Assembly (NCBI GenBank): GCA_023213395.1
Contig: CM041465.1
Span: 91,457,741 to 91,521,740, forward strand
DNA: 64,000 bases
Origin: Cycas panzhihuaensis
Lineage: Eukaryota > Cycadophyta
Reading direction: 5' to 3'
Position numbers and translations under genes: made by a program. The notes beneath the pieces were generated by a model. The model saw only the letters and a program-made list of their open reading frames with translations, was not told the DNA's origin and did no database searches. Numbering within the stretch: the first letter of the stretch is position 1; every line of letters starts with the position of its first letter. Shown piece after piece: positions 1 through 10,916 of this stretch.

Positions 1-298
1 TTGAAGATACCTAAGTTGCAGGGAAGCAAACTTTGTTGAGTGGTATAGTGGCATGAATTATGTTGTGGGTAATTAAGTGTAGTGTGGTATGTCTTGGCAA
101 TTTAATGGCAACATGTGGCATTGATTTGATGATAAAGGAAGTGGTTCAGATACTTGTTGACTATTTGGCAATATAGATAAGGTTATGATATGATGATGAA
201 GTCAGTGATATGAAGGACATGAGACATGAGAAATTTTGTTGAGCTTGATTAATGAGCATTGGAAAAAGAGGATATTGTTTGGAGGTACACTTATAATC
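1..298. other. Unassigned 5' edge, probably copia leader
   Basis: No open frame or motif is recognisable. It lies directly upstream of the copia gag-like start codon at 299, so it is most simply the untranslated leader of that element, whose 5' LTR would be outside the window. This is inference from position only. Confidence 0.3.
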
Positions 299-1417
299 AT
301 GGAGGAAAATGATGTGGTCATGTATGTTCATGAAACAAATGAATATTACTTAAGGGATTCATTTCTTCCAATACCTAAGTGTAATGGAGAAAACTACTTC
401 TTTTAGACGATTAAAATGAGATGTTTTTTTATAGCTAGAGGTTTGTGGAAGCTTGTTATTGATGGATATGATATCCCTAAGGATGAAAAAGAAAAGGAAA
501 TGCTTGAAAAGAAAGATAGAAAGGCATTCATCATGATTCTTGCTGCATTAAATAAGGTTGATCTTCCTTCTATATATCGTTTCATCATTCCTAAGATTCA
601 ACATGTAAGTACTGCTAAGAAAGCTTGGGATTTTTTAAGGGACGTATTTGAACAAACTCCTGAAGAGATACAACAAATGATTGAAAAGGCAAGTAAGATT
701 AGTTATGGTTATGATACATGGAAAATAGATGAAGAAAGTATTATCAACACTGATGAAATGACATGTCAAGATGAAGAATGTATGAGTATTGGTGAAATTT
801 TTACTAAATATAAAGAAATGATGGTTGAATATATTGATGAGACTACAACTTCTACTGAAGACGTTGAGAGTGATGAACTAATTAAGGTTTATTTAGATGA
901 CACTATTATTTCGAGGGAAATTGAATATGAATATGATGGTCCTATAGAGGATGAGTATTATATTGATGATATTCCTACTTTAAGTATTGATTCAAGTTTG
1001 AATGATCTTCCTTCTTTGAGAATTGATTCATGTTCAAAGAGTATACAAGCCAATTCTGCTCGAAAGGTTACTATTGTACATGGTGATCAAGAATTTATAT
1101 AGGATAATAATGACAAACAAGTTGTATTTGAAAATGGTTACTTATAGGATCTACATCAAAATCAGACTAGACCAACCATAATGAAGTTTTAGGATTTGCA
1201 CTTGCTAGAGCTGCTAAAACATCACTATAGGATGGAAGACAGAAATCAAGAAGAGGACATCATCTTACAAAGGCATCGGTACAGAATTGAGGACAAAAAT
1301 CAAGATGAAGACATCATTCTACAGCAAATACATCACTGCAATATTGAAGACAAGGATCAAGTTGAAGACATCATTTTTAAGACATTTCCAAAGACAAGTC
1401 ATTGCAAATACAAATGA
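299..1417 (+). pseudogene. Copia-type gag-only frame with four in-frame TAG stops
   Basis: One reading frame runs from the ATG at 299 to a TGA at 1415-1417 with no frameshift, broken only by TAG at 404, 1100, 1145 and 1190. The N-terminal third resembles the copia capsid (DUF4219/UBN2 type): a KCNGENYFF motif followed by the first stop where TGG (Trp) is usual, then GLWKLVIDGYDIP and AKKAWDFLRDVFE. The middle is very acidic and the C-terminus is a tandem repeat. No zinc knuckle, protease, integrase or RT follows; the frame ends 13 bases before a polypurine tract. Gag would package element RNA. The lack of pol suggests a non-autonomous gag-only element, though an internal deletion could give the same picture. 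Confidence 0.6.
1220..1384 (+). repeat. Three in-frame 54/57/54-bp tandem units at the gag C-terminus
   Basis: Units start at 1220, 1274 and 1331, each beginning with CATC and encoding a variant of an HxxxxEDxNQxEDII core. All three keep the reading frame, and the middle unit carries one extra codon. The repeated peptide is charged and probably helical. Confidence 0.75.
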
Positions 1418-1430
1418 CCCAAATGTGCAT

Positions 1431-1440
1431 TAAGGGGGAG
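1431..1440 (+). other. Polypurine tract
   Basis: TAAGGGGGAG sits directly before TGTTAG at 1441, the standard plus-strand primer / 3' LTR junction of LTR retrotransposons. Confidence 0.7.
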
Positions 1441-1682
1441 TGTTAGAATATTAGTAATGCAATTTGTTTTGTCCCACATACAAGTGGGTCCCACTCTCAT
1501 TATCATATTATATATTATAAATGCATAACATAGTGGATCATATGGATCATGTTATAAGGATGTTTTATTAATATAATTAAGGTATCTTAAGGGTACCATT
1601 CGATCCTGTGGAGGTGTTTGTTCTATTTTATAAATATCTTATTACAGGTTTGATTTCCAATAGCATGACTACATTAATGTAA
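1441..1682 (+). mobile_element. Start of a 3' LTR, truncated
   Basis: The segment begins TGTTAGAATATTAG right after the polypurine tract, a usual LTR start. No CA end or second copy is visible before RNase H-like coding appears at about 1683, so the LTR is probably cut by a deletion or by joining to another element. Confidence 0.5.
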
Positions 1683-2140
1683 ATTAAAGAAGAGACTCTA
1701 ATGATCAAAAATCCATTATTAAATATGTGTTTGGTATTGGCAATGGATTTGTATCATGGTACGTGAAGAAATAATAGACTATGGCACTCTTCTATAGAGG
1801 TAGAGTATTAGGGATTTATATTGGTGTAAGAAAAGTTATATGGTTATAAGGACTTTTAGATATCCTTGCTATATCCTATAGCACCTTAGTTATTTTAGTT
1901 AATAATGAGAGCACTATCTATTTATTAAAGAATCTAGAATTTCATACACATATGAAGCATATTAAAATCTAACACCATTATATACATAAATAGATTGATG
2001 TAGCGAAGTTGTAAGTCAACTTTTATTTAAGTGAGAAGTAGCTTGTAGACATGTTTATTAAATCACTTAATAAGTATCAATTCACTAAGATTCATATTAG
2101 ATTAGGACTTAAAGAAGTTATGCTTGAGGGTGGATGTATC
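1683..2140 (+). pseudogene. Copia RNase H C-terminal remnant
   Basis: Read in one frame with several stops, the segment gives the end of a copia RNase H: GNGFVSWYVKK, VIWL, NESTIYLLKN, FHTHMKHIKI and LVDMFIKSLN, matching the usual SWxSKKQ, EVIWLR, DNxSAIxLxKNP, HxRTKHIxIxxHxIR and ADxFTKxLP blocks. Stops fall where Gln is expected (before HHYIHK and after EK), consistent with CAA/CAG decay. It has no joined RT upstream, so it is a fragment of another copia element. Confidence 0.65.
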
Positions 2141-2217
2141 ATCAAAAATAATTTTATCCTTTATTGGTGATTTCAAGTTGTAGATTGAATCCCCATATTT
2201 ATATTAATAAGGTATAT

Positions 2218-2515
2218 TAGTATGGTAGTTAAGTATAAACCACTTAATTAATGTTAAAATGTGGTTTACTTAATTTTAAGTTAAAAGATGCAAATGTTTC
2301 ACAGGGTCACAACCATTCAAGTTAGAAGTATCATTTAAGTAATTATAAATAACGTCAAACTCTATTATAAAATCATCTAAGGAATCATCAATATGATTTA
2401 ATAATCTTTATAGTGGGTTTTTTCCTAAAAAGGTTTCCCACATAAAATATTATGTGCCATGTACCTATGTTCTTTATTGTTTGCATGTTATATATGATCA
2501 AGATCGTATAGTTTG
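2218..2515 (+). mobile_element. Worn LTR resembling the LTR at 4133
   Basis: Blocks such as TTAATGTTAAAATGTGGTTT, AGGGTCACAACC, GGGTTTTTTC, TTTCCCACATAAA and TATGTGCCATG recur in the same order as in the LTR at 4133-4576, with many differences. It follows the RNase H remnant, so it is probably that element's 3' LTR. The first 80 or so bases are not recognisable. Confidence 0.5.
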
Positions 2516-2621
2516 AAATACATATATATTTCATGTTTCTTCACACCCTTCTTCTCCCCTTATTCCCACCTCTTTATATTTCTTTCCTTTCTCTTCTTAA
2601 CAATTATATATTCATACAATG

Positions 2622-4075
2622 GATCCTACTCAAGTAGATTAACTCATAACATTAGAGACTTAGTTTACTATTTTGGGGACTTAATATATGGATTTAAATA
2701 ACAACTTTACTAAGATAAGGGATAAGCTAGTGGATCAAATTAAGAAGTCATCAATGCAAATTTCTAATATTTTATCCTCCTCAAACTCAACTAGCACCTG
2801 ACCTCCATCTCCACCTCCCCAAGTTACACCAACACCCATGCCCCCACCACAAAATCATAATACCAATAATCATCTTGGATCTTAATAAGGATATTGCAAG
2901 AAGTTAGATCAATAAGTTAGAGTCATACTTCTCTCTCAGCCATATGCATCCCAATAATAAACTAACCTTTGCCTCTATTCATCTTGAAGGCAAGGGATAT
3001 CATTAGCTCTATTGATGGCAATGAGAGAACCTAATAAATTAAGCATAGGCCTTATTTTATAAGAACTTCTATGTGCAATATGAAGAAATATAGAATTAGT
3101 TTTTCTTTAGTCAACTAACCTTACTTAGATAAACAACATCTGTTGATTCATATTGAAGAATTCTAGACATTACAAAATTAAGTATCCCAATCAATCGATT
3201 AATAAACAATTATTAATGTATGTGTTCAAACTTAAAGAGCACATCTAAATGTGCCTTAGGTTGCCCCTTCCAAAAAAACTAAGAGAATTCATATCCATGG
3301 TAAAGGTAATTGAGGTTAAGCTTATAGGAGAATGACCAATTATTTTTTAACATAACTCTATTTGGAACTAGCAACCTTATCTAATAGACCAATAACATCA
3401 ACATCCATACTTGGATGAGCTATGGTACTCAATAGCATAGCCCTTCTCTTTCCCCATGTATTCACTAATAATATAAGTAAATAGGTATAGACAAGCTAGT
3501 CTCTACATCTAATGTTCGAAGAAGTACGCCCCTAGTTATACTAGAGTATTCAAAGTTAAATGAATGGTCTTTACTATTAATCATGACTTGTCCTTAGAAG
3601 AAGATTTAGATATTGACCATGAGCCTAATGAGGAACCACCTCAAGATTTTTCTCCAAATCCTAAATCTATCAGTCATTTCTTTTACATCTTATAGCCAAC
3701 CATTTCATGTTAAGGGTATACTCTAAAAAATCCTTATTACCATTCTAATCGATGGTGGCATATTATTTAATTTCACTGACATATCCTTACTAGATAACAC
3801 AACTTATACATTGTCCCTAAAATTAGGTTCACTTATTTCCTATTAGAATACGATACTCTGCATTATGTAGTGATGATAAAAAACTTATATATTCATATTG
3901 ATACTTACCATTTACTCTCATTTTTTTACGCTTTGCCTATAGGAGGGTCAGATGTTATCTTTAGAATCTAGTGGCTCCAAACCTTTGGAACTTATAACAT
4001 AAACAACTTCCCTACTAACCCTTTCATATTATTTAAAGGCAATCTTAGTCAAACTCACAAGCTCCATGGTATTTA
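2622..4075 (+). pseudogene. Ty3/gypsy gag-protease remnant
   Basis: Heavily stopped and frameshifted. Recognisable pieces in order are a Pro-rich stretch (about 2800-2850), a gag capsid piece (KLTFASIHLEGKGYH; NFYVQYEEIQN) and a retropepsin-like C-terminal piece with GGSDVIFRIQWLQTFGTY at about 3940-3990, which matches the conserved GxxDxVLGxxWLxxLGP block of gypsy (chromovirus-like) proteases. The active-site region near 3740 is degraded. The frame stops near a copia LTR at 4133, so the rest of pol is missing here. Confidence 0.55.
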
Positions 4076-4132
4076 ACCCTTTTATAATAATCTTATTTAT
4101 CAAAATTAGATATATAAATAATTAAATAGTAA

Positions 4133-4576
4133 TGTTGGGTATATAGTTTGTACCAATAATATTAACTAGAGTACAAACCACCCAAATATCCAACATGTAC
4201 TTGTTAACATGGCAGTTAATTATTAAGTCACTTAGTTAATGTTAATGTGGTTTAATTAAGTGAAAAGATGTGAAGCCAAAAGAGTGTGACTTATTTGGAG
4301 GGTCACAACCCTAATCGAGTGACACCTCTTGGGAGAGTATAAATGCCTTAAGGCCTTGTATATTTAACATTGAAGAATCATTATATCGATTCATTGTGAA
4401 ATAATCAAGTGATCCATCAAGGATCCTTTTGTGGTGGGTTTTTTCTCGAAAGGATTTTCCCACATAAATCTTGTGTACTATGCATTTGTTTCTATGTGTA
4501 TATTTATTTGCTTGTTGTGTATGGTAAAAGATTCTATGGTTAGGAACACTCGTGTATGATTTCATGTTCTTGAACA
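4133..4576 (+). mobile_element. Copia 5' LTR
   Basis: This 444-bp segment starts TGTTGGGTATATAG, ends TTCTTGAACA, and is followed at once by a tRNA-Met primer-binding site. The TG...CA ends and adjacent primer site support a 5' LTR. Only a worn relative at 2218 is seen; no matching 3' LTR of this copy is recognised downstream. Confidence 0.75.
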
Positions 4577-4588
4577 TGGTATCAGAGC
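4577..4588 (+). other. Primer-binding site, initiator tRNA-Met
   Basis: TGGTATCAGAGC directly follows the LTR end, the standard minus-strand primer site of copia elements. Confidence 0.85.
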
Positions 4589-5294
4589 CATAGGGTCCTA
4601 CACAGCTAAAGCCTAATGTTGAGTGGAGTGGTGTGATCGTTGGTTGCTAGGTAACGTCATCTAACCCAAGACAAGTCTTGAGGGTCCATCAACCCCAACA
4701 ACATGCAGAAGCAAGCATAGTGTATCAATGGTGGTTGAAGTAGTGAAGATCGCTATTCATGAAGAATAAGGGTTCTTGGGAGTTAATATTTAAGTGTGAA
4801 GACCACATTTATGGTTGGAGTTGGCTCATTGGGGATCATTCAAAGCTGGTTGAAGAACAATTATAGTAATTCAAGCTAGTGGAGCACACATTAATGGTGA
4901 TTTAGAGACTATAGGACAACCAACCTTGTACACAAGTAAGTTAATTATTTTTTTACCTAAAACACTATAAAATTTAAAAAGGGGTAGATTTTCTTTTGTG
5001 TCTCCTTTATTCAATCTATATAAAGGAGAGATCAGAGCCTTCTTGAGTCATTTTCAACCCTCTACACTAAGATTAGATGAAGCACATAGTAGTATAAAGC
5101 ATTATCCATTATATTTTTGAGTTGTAATGCTTTTATAAGTGGGAGTATGACCTCTTATCTCTGATGAATACACCTTGTTAAGCCTACATCTATGTGTTAA
5201 GAGATAGTTGGGCTATTTATATCCTATTTTAGAGACTTGTGTGCTTTAAATAAGCAGTATATAATTATTTTGAGGCTATCTACATGTGTAGGGT
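4589..5294 (+). other. Non-coding leader downstream of the primer site
   Basis: No coding frame. Position after the primer site makes this the untranslated leader of the element with the 4133 LTR. It passes into 103-bp tandem repeats and then another LTR, so the element's coding part appears to be lost. Confidence 0.4.
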
Positions 5295-5575
5295 GTTGGT
5301 TAGGTGTGATCTGAAGGTTGTTGGGTGAAGCTGGGACTATTTACCTACTATATTCAAGTCTTTTAGCCTCTATAAATACTGGCTGGCATTTATTAGTGTT
5401 GTTTGGGTATGATCTGAAGGTTGTTGGGCAAAGCTGGGATTGTTTGCCTATTGTATTTAAGTTTCTTTGGCTCTCTAAAGGTTGGCTAGCATCTATTAAG
5501 GTTGGCTAGGTGTGTTTGGAGGTGGCTAGGCAGTATATAGATTGCTTACCAGCTATATGTAGTAGGTATAGGCCT
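5295..5575 (+). repeat. 103-bp tandem repeat, about 2.7 units
   Basis: Units start at 5295, 5398 and 5501 with GTTGG/GTTGT..; the motif TGATCTGAAGGTTGTTGGG recurs 103 bases apart, followed by AAGCTGGGA, TTGCCTA, TTTAAGT and GGCTGGCAT-type blocks. The third unit is diverged and partial. Confidence 0.7.
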
Positions 5576-5623
5576 TCGTCTTCATGCACCGGTCTATGTA
5601 ATGTATGTAGGCTAGATTAGTAG

Positions 5624-6186
5624 TGTAGCAACCGCACCTCATGAAATCATGCAAATGCGACTTTTCATTTCTCTTTTGAATGATTTTCACTAAGATTTGA
5701 TACTTAGTAAATCATAATATCTTTTATTCCTTTCATTTTAATCATGTGGGTTAAGTGATAAGGAATGGTGTATTTGAAAAGTCATAACTTTGAGAATATA
5801 CCTTTTAGTATATTCTCCTCAATGACAAAATATAAAAAGGAGACCCTTAGACCATTGATACATCATATTTTACCTATTATGAGTGTATTTAAAGTATTCT
5901 TGGTCTATTTTGAGTGAAGATTAAGGAGATCTTTTGTGATTTAAACTTGGAGACCATGCACTATAGCCATGTGGAGTCGTGCTTTATTCTTGGAGCATTA
6001 TTTTGAGTGCCTTAAGCGTCATTTTTAACACCTTTTTAGGGTATTTTAAGGTTGTTTGTTGATGGTTGATGAGGCATAAATAGTCAGTGGCTCACTTAAC
6101 ATGGGTATAGTCAGTGTTAGGTACCCTTAGAAGTATGCTTATGAGCTAGAGGACACTAGGGTGCAATTTTGTCCTACAAATATTCA
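5624..6186 (+). mobile_element. Probable second copia 5' LTR
   Basis: It starts TGTAGCAACCG and ends ATTCA, followed after three bases by a worn primer site (TAGTATCAATTG at 6190). A TATAAAAAGG promoter-like box lies at 5831-5840. The gag start codon at 6229 is 30 bases past the primer site, a compact arrangement that supports this as the 5' LTR of the gag-pol that follows. No second copy is visible. Confidence 0.5.
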
Positions 6187-6228
6187 TTTTAGTATCAATT
6201 GTTTCGCATTGAAGCTCGTTTCTTGAAG

Positions 6229-7070
6229 ATGGAGTGTATTATTCCCAAAGTTATCTTTAATGATAACAATTTCAATGAGTGGAAGGTCAATATAGAACTT
6301 ATTCTGATGGTGAATCAACTCTGGGGAATCACTAAGGCAAAAGTGGATGCAATTCTATTAGACCATAAGGAGAGAATTTATCTCAAAGAGAAGCAATTTA
6401 TGGATGCGGGATTGTTGAAACCATCACTGGCGCTAGACTAGAGAGCATTGGTTCACAATCTAGATGAACTGGATGAGATATAGAAAAAACTATGTGATAC
6501 ATTTGGAAAGAAGCAGATGAATAGACATCTTGCATTGATGTTGGAATTACTTAACTTATGTATATAGGAAGAGAACAACATCAACTCCTACCTTAACAAG
6601 ATTATAGACTTAAAGAATAAGCTAGAGGAACTGAATCTAAACTCAATCAATGATGCATTGCTATTCGTAATAATCATGTCAAAATTGCCAATTGCCTTTG
6701 TCACATTCCAGGCCATTTATGGTAGAGACAAAGTGATGGAAGTAGAGACATTTGATGGGCTTAAAAACCTGATTCTACTAGAGGATTCCAAGCTTAAGCA
6801 TCATAAAATGCTTGGAGGTTTTGGTTCAAGTCAGGCCTTAGCTATGAAAACTCAAAGGAAGGAGGCAACTAAGGAGAAGAAGATCACATAGAGGTTAGGA
6901 GAAAGTTCTCAAGACAAAAAATATGTTCAATAGGAAATGTAATTACTACAAGAAGTATGGTTGCTATGAGAAGAACTATTGGTTCAAGCATTGTGATAAG
7001 CATAAAGTCAACTAGGATGATAAAGGGAAGAATATTGCTACTTACTATGTTCGAGCAAAATCCTTATCAA
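6229..7070 (+). pseudogene. Copia gag (capsid plus worn zinc knuckle)
   Basis: Starts MECIIPKVIFNDNNFNEWK, the usual copia capsid opening (F-x-G/D-x-N-F-x-x-W). The helical UBN2 region follows with stops where Trp or Gln is expected (before KKLCDTFGKK and EENNINSY), then LKNKLEELN and SDALLF-like blocks and a Lys-rich tail. A degraded CCHC-type knuckle (CNYYKKYGC ... HCDKH) is near 6940-7000 after a frame change. The order of blocks resembles Tork-type copia gag; that lineage call is tentative. Confidence 0.65.
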
Positions 7071-8437
7071 CTGAATCATATTGATTATTAGGTGCTTGGC
7101 TCTAGAGCATAGAAGTACATTTCTTACCAGAGGTATAACTTTGATATAATGACTTCAAATCAAAGTGGTGCTAAGATTGTCCTTGGAGATGCTTGCATCT
7201 TACTAGTAGAAGGTATCAGTGAAGTTTCCATTATAGGAGGTAAATTTACTAGGGTGTATTATGTACCAAAGATGTAGTTGAACCTTCTTTCAACATAGGA
7301 GATCTATAAACAAGGTATGAAGGTGGAGCTCTATGATGACAAATTCCTGATTAAGGATCTAAAATAAAACTTTGCTATTATAGCTACTGGGAAAGTCAAG
7401 GATAACTTTTGGGTGTTTAAAAAGTTTCAATCTCAGAAGAAGTCTTATGCCTTTGTTGCCAGCATAGATGACATGAGTAAGTTATGGCACAACTGCCTAT
7501 GTCACCTTAATTATAGGAGTATTACACTATTGAATAGGTTAAAGATGGTGGAATGATTATCATCAGTTACCTGCTTAGATGCTGTGTGCGAAGGGTGTAT
7601 GTATGGTAAGCACCACTGCTACCTTTTTGCTCGGGATAATGTCTGGAGAGCCAAGGAGAAGCTAGATCTTGTACATTTAGACATAATGGATCCTCTTCCT
7701 AACCCTTTGATATCTTGAGCTTGTTATACCCTTGTATTTGTAGATGACTATACTAGAAAAGCTTGGGTTTACTTTCTCAAGAATAAGTTAGACATGTTTG
7801 ATTGCTTTCATGACTGGAAAGTGATGGTTGAAAATGAATGTGATAAGAAACTAAAGTCATTAAGAAGTGATAATGGAAAGGAATACAATAATAATGTATT
7901 CGATCAATACTACCATGATCATGGTATAAAGTTACAGTCCCATATACCCTACAATAGAATAGAGTTGCTGAAAGAAAGAACCATACCATGATGGAGATGG
8001 TGAGGTGTATGATGCATGCTAAAAACCTACCATCAAAGTTTTGGGTAGAAGTTGTGGTGGCTACTGTTTATATTTTGAACCGAGTACCCACTTAATCAAT
8101 TCGTAGCATAACCCCCGAAGAAAAATGGACTAGTCATAAGCATGTCATTAGCCATTTAAGAACATTTGGGTGTATCACATACACCCACATCCCAGATGAT
8201 ACCCAAAAGAAGTTAGATCATAAAAGTCTAAAGTGCATATTCATGGGGTACTACACTGAGAATAAAGCCTACAAACTATGGGATCCATAGGGGAGGAAGA
8301 TTATGGTTAGTCAGGATGTTAAATTTGATGAGACATCAACATATCATACTGACCTATCATCAGAGGCTCCTTTTTACCCCATGAGCTCCTTATTAGTGAC
8401 CACATTTACTACCTACAAAATAAACAATAACTTGTGA
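7071..8437 (+). pseudogene. Copia protease remnant, pre-integrase and integrase, RT missing
   Basis: A GAG-pre-integrase domain is readable around 7480-7640 (LWHNCLCHLNYRS; CEGCMYGKHH), then the integrase core: HLDIMDPLP, FVDDYTRKAWVYFLKNK, and LRSDNGKEYNN with the second catalytic Asp. After a frameshift near 7970 come VAERKNHTMMEM (catalytic Glu), FWVEVVVATVYILNR, and FGCITYTHIPD ... CIFMGY. The frame fades after 8430 and no RT or RNase H follows, so the element is 3'-truncated. The aspartic protease part before 7480 is too worn to place its active site. Confidence 0.7.
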
Positions 8438-9761
8438 TAAGATATAAATAAAAAATGATTCCAAAAATTTTAAAATTTTATTCTTTTTAGATACTTTTAT
8501 GTTGCTCCATTGTATTGTAATGCACTATTTTGAATTTCAAAAGAGGACATTATAGTTTATTATGAGTCATGATAGAGCATAATGACCCATTATGAAATTC
8601 AAAAAAGGATGTCACATCCCCTTATAAAGTCTATGCCTAGATTTCACTATAGGATATAACACCTTATTATAAAATTCATAACAAAACATTATGTCTAGTT
8701 GTAGGATTTATAATAAAATGTAACACCCCATTCTAGATTTTATAATAGAATGTGATATCCATAATAGGATATCACATCTTATTCTAAAAATAAAATAGAC
8801 TACGATTCATAGTGGGATATCCTATTATGAATCATGATCATGGCCTTGAAAAAAAAACATATATTTTACACACAAAAAATGATAAAATCTTAAAATTCTA
8901 ATTGAATACATATGTCTAGGACATCAAAAAACTTATTCCTAATCATAATAAGAGGTCTGAAAGGATTTCATTTGGCTAAAAAAACTTAAACTAGAGTCAA
9001 ACTATAAAATGAGGGTTTGGGATAAAATTTTAAAATTCTAGGCAAAGGAGGATTTAAGCCTACCAAGTCTACTCATTGCCTAGCCATCATCTCATTTTAA
9101 TTACCTTAAAATTAACCACTTACCAAATGGACTCCTTATTTGCTCATAATCTCCTCAAGATCTCTTAGGTATCTAAAGCCTAAAATAGTTGAATAGGTTT
9201 TTCATGCTTGAAAATGAAAATAAAACTCATGAGAATCAAATTTTATAATGGTTTTTCTTAGGTTTTATGAAGTCTAAAAGATTATCAAAGGACTTCATTG
9301 GGCTTATAATTCTATTATTATCCTTATACAGGGTCTAGGATCACCAAAAGAGTAATCAATTACAAGTGTACCTAAGCTAAATGTGTGTTTATATCTTACT
9401 CATTGCAACCAATAACATAATAAATAAAGAAAGCACAAGGAATATATGATATGATGCAAAACATAATATTATTAATTAGGGAACTATGTCTGGTTCTCTC
9501 ACAACCAGATGTAGACCTAATAGTCTACAAGAATTAGACTAGCATGTTAGGTCTATCATAGTAAAGAACCAAGTCCTAATAATTCTTTGGTTTCTTTATT
9601 ATACACACACACACACATACATATCCAAATTATCCATTAGTTATATAAAAAGATCAATAGTTTCAATTTGCCATTAGTTATAATCTAATTACAATAATTG
9701 GTCTTCTAATTACAACTATTGTCAATTATAATTATCTAATTGTGGTCAACTTGCGCCCTTG
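8438..9761. other. AT-rich DNA without genes
   Basis: No coding frame is supported. Notable are a 14-bp inverted repeat (8760-8773 with 8816-8829), a short CA microsatellite near 9602-9618, and the approach to the 29-bp minisatellite. The right part may be LTR of the minus-strand element whose polypurine tract is at about 10096-10106. Confidence 0.4.
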
Positions 9762-10051
9762 GTCCTAACTGTGATTGGCTTGTAGTTATAATTCCAATTG
9801 TAATTTGCCCATACTCATGACCCCAATTGTGATCTAATTATAATTATGATCCCAAATATGATCTACTCATACTCACGATCCTAACAGTGATCGGCTCACA
9901 ACTACGACCCCAACTACGATCAGCTCATACTCGTGACCCCAATTATGATTAGCTTGTAACTATAACCTCAACTATGATTGGCTTACAATCATAACCTCAA
10001 CTATGATCTACTCATGGTTGCAACTTTAATTGTAATATAATCATGACTTAT
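9762..10051. repeat. 29-bp minisatellite, ten units
   Basis: Units start at 9762, 9791, 9820, 9849, 9878, 9907, 9936, 9965, 9994 and 10023, exactly 29 bases apart with no indel. Consensus features are AYCCCAAYTRTGAT near the unit start and RGCTYA in the middle. Copies differ mainly by transitions. Confidence 0.85.
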
Positions 10052-10092
10052 TACAATTCCTTCATAATTATGTATATAGTTTTTACCCGCAC

Positions 10093-10110
10093 ACATCTCC
10101 CCCGTCACAA
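10093..10110 (-). other. Minus-strand polypurine tract and LTR start
   Basis: Read on the minus strand: GTGACGGGGGAGA then TGTGTGCGGGTAAAA. A G-rich tract directly before TG, downstream of a minus-strand frame, is the usual 3' LTR junction. The LTR would extend to lower coordinates and would include the 29-bp repeats; its far end is not identified. Confidence 0.45.
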
Positions 10111-10191
10111 AACTAATGACTAACCTTACTCATTTTTATAAAAATAAAAATTGTATCTTCAACCCTTTCTTCTCCTAAAAAAAAGAAAAAA

Positions 10192-10878
10192 TTAAGGTAG
10201 TAGCCCATGTTATGCATCCTCCATCTCTTTATGTATTCAATTCATTGCTTGTCAGATATAATTTGTGTTATGTCTTTCAATAATTAGCAAAATCTGCACC
10301 CCTTGTGATTAGCAATGATCAACTAAGATTGCCACATCTTGCAATGTGTCCAATTGTGCCAATATAGTCTTTTTCCCTTTATATATCAATGCAATTTCCA
10401 ATGTTGCCTCATTGTACAATTGCTCCATTCTCGCCAATTTCTTATGCAAATAATGTATTTTACTCTAAAATTTATTTGCATATGTTGTATCTTCTTTTGT
10501 CTAAAGGATCCAAGCTCCCAACTTGTAGATTACATCATGTAGGATCAGGGGAATTTCCTGGTGGAAGTGACCTCTAAAAGCTTGTGCCTTAAGAGTAATG
10601 ACATTAATATTTTTCATCCAAGTCACAATAAACTTTTTCAAAAATATCTTTTCTCCAATCTTTTGAATCCTTTGCATGTCTAGTAGAGGTCTTTTGTTTC
10701 TTTATTCCAGCTTTGTCATAAGTTATCTCATCATCTTTTCTAGAAAAGAAGTTTTCCACTACGAGATATCTTGTAGGTCACAACTCATTGGGTCCATGCC
10801 TTCTTCTAGATAATCCTCTGATTGATTAAATTCTACCTCTGGTGCTTGACTATTTAACATTCTAAAATTTCTTGCCAT
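10192..10878 (-). pseudogene. Unrecognised minus-strand frame, probably helical, element-borne
   Basis: From ATG at 10876-10878 to TAA at 10192-10194 there are 229 codons in one frame with no frameshift, interrupted only by stops where Gln or Trp would fit (for example before SKIHYLHKK). The product would start MARNFRMLNSQAPEVEF, then an acidic stretch, then basic/amphipathic segments (LEQRNKRPLLDMQRIQKIG; KLARMEQLYNEATLEIAL) that look like coiled coil. I recognise no domain. It ends about 90 bases before a minus-strand polypurine tract, so it is probably the gag-like or accessory protein of a non-autonomous LTR element. Confidence 0.5.
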
Positions 10879-10916
10879 CTTTTCTTTGCTGCTAGTTTCC
10901 TCTTTTTTTATTTCTC

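Noticed and set aside
4311-4577. 88-codon minus-strand frame in the LTR at 4133
   Set aside because: It lies wholly within the LTR and on the opposite strand, with no known motif.
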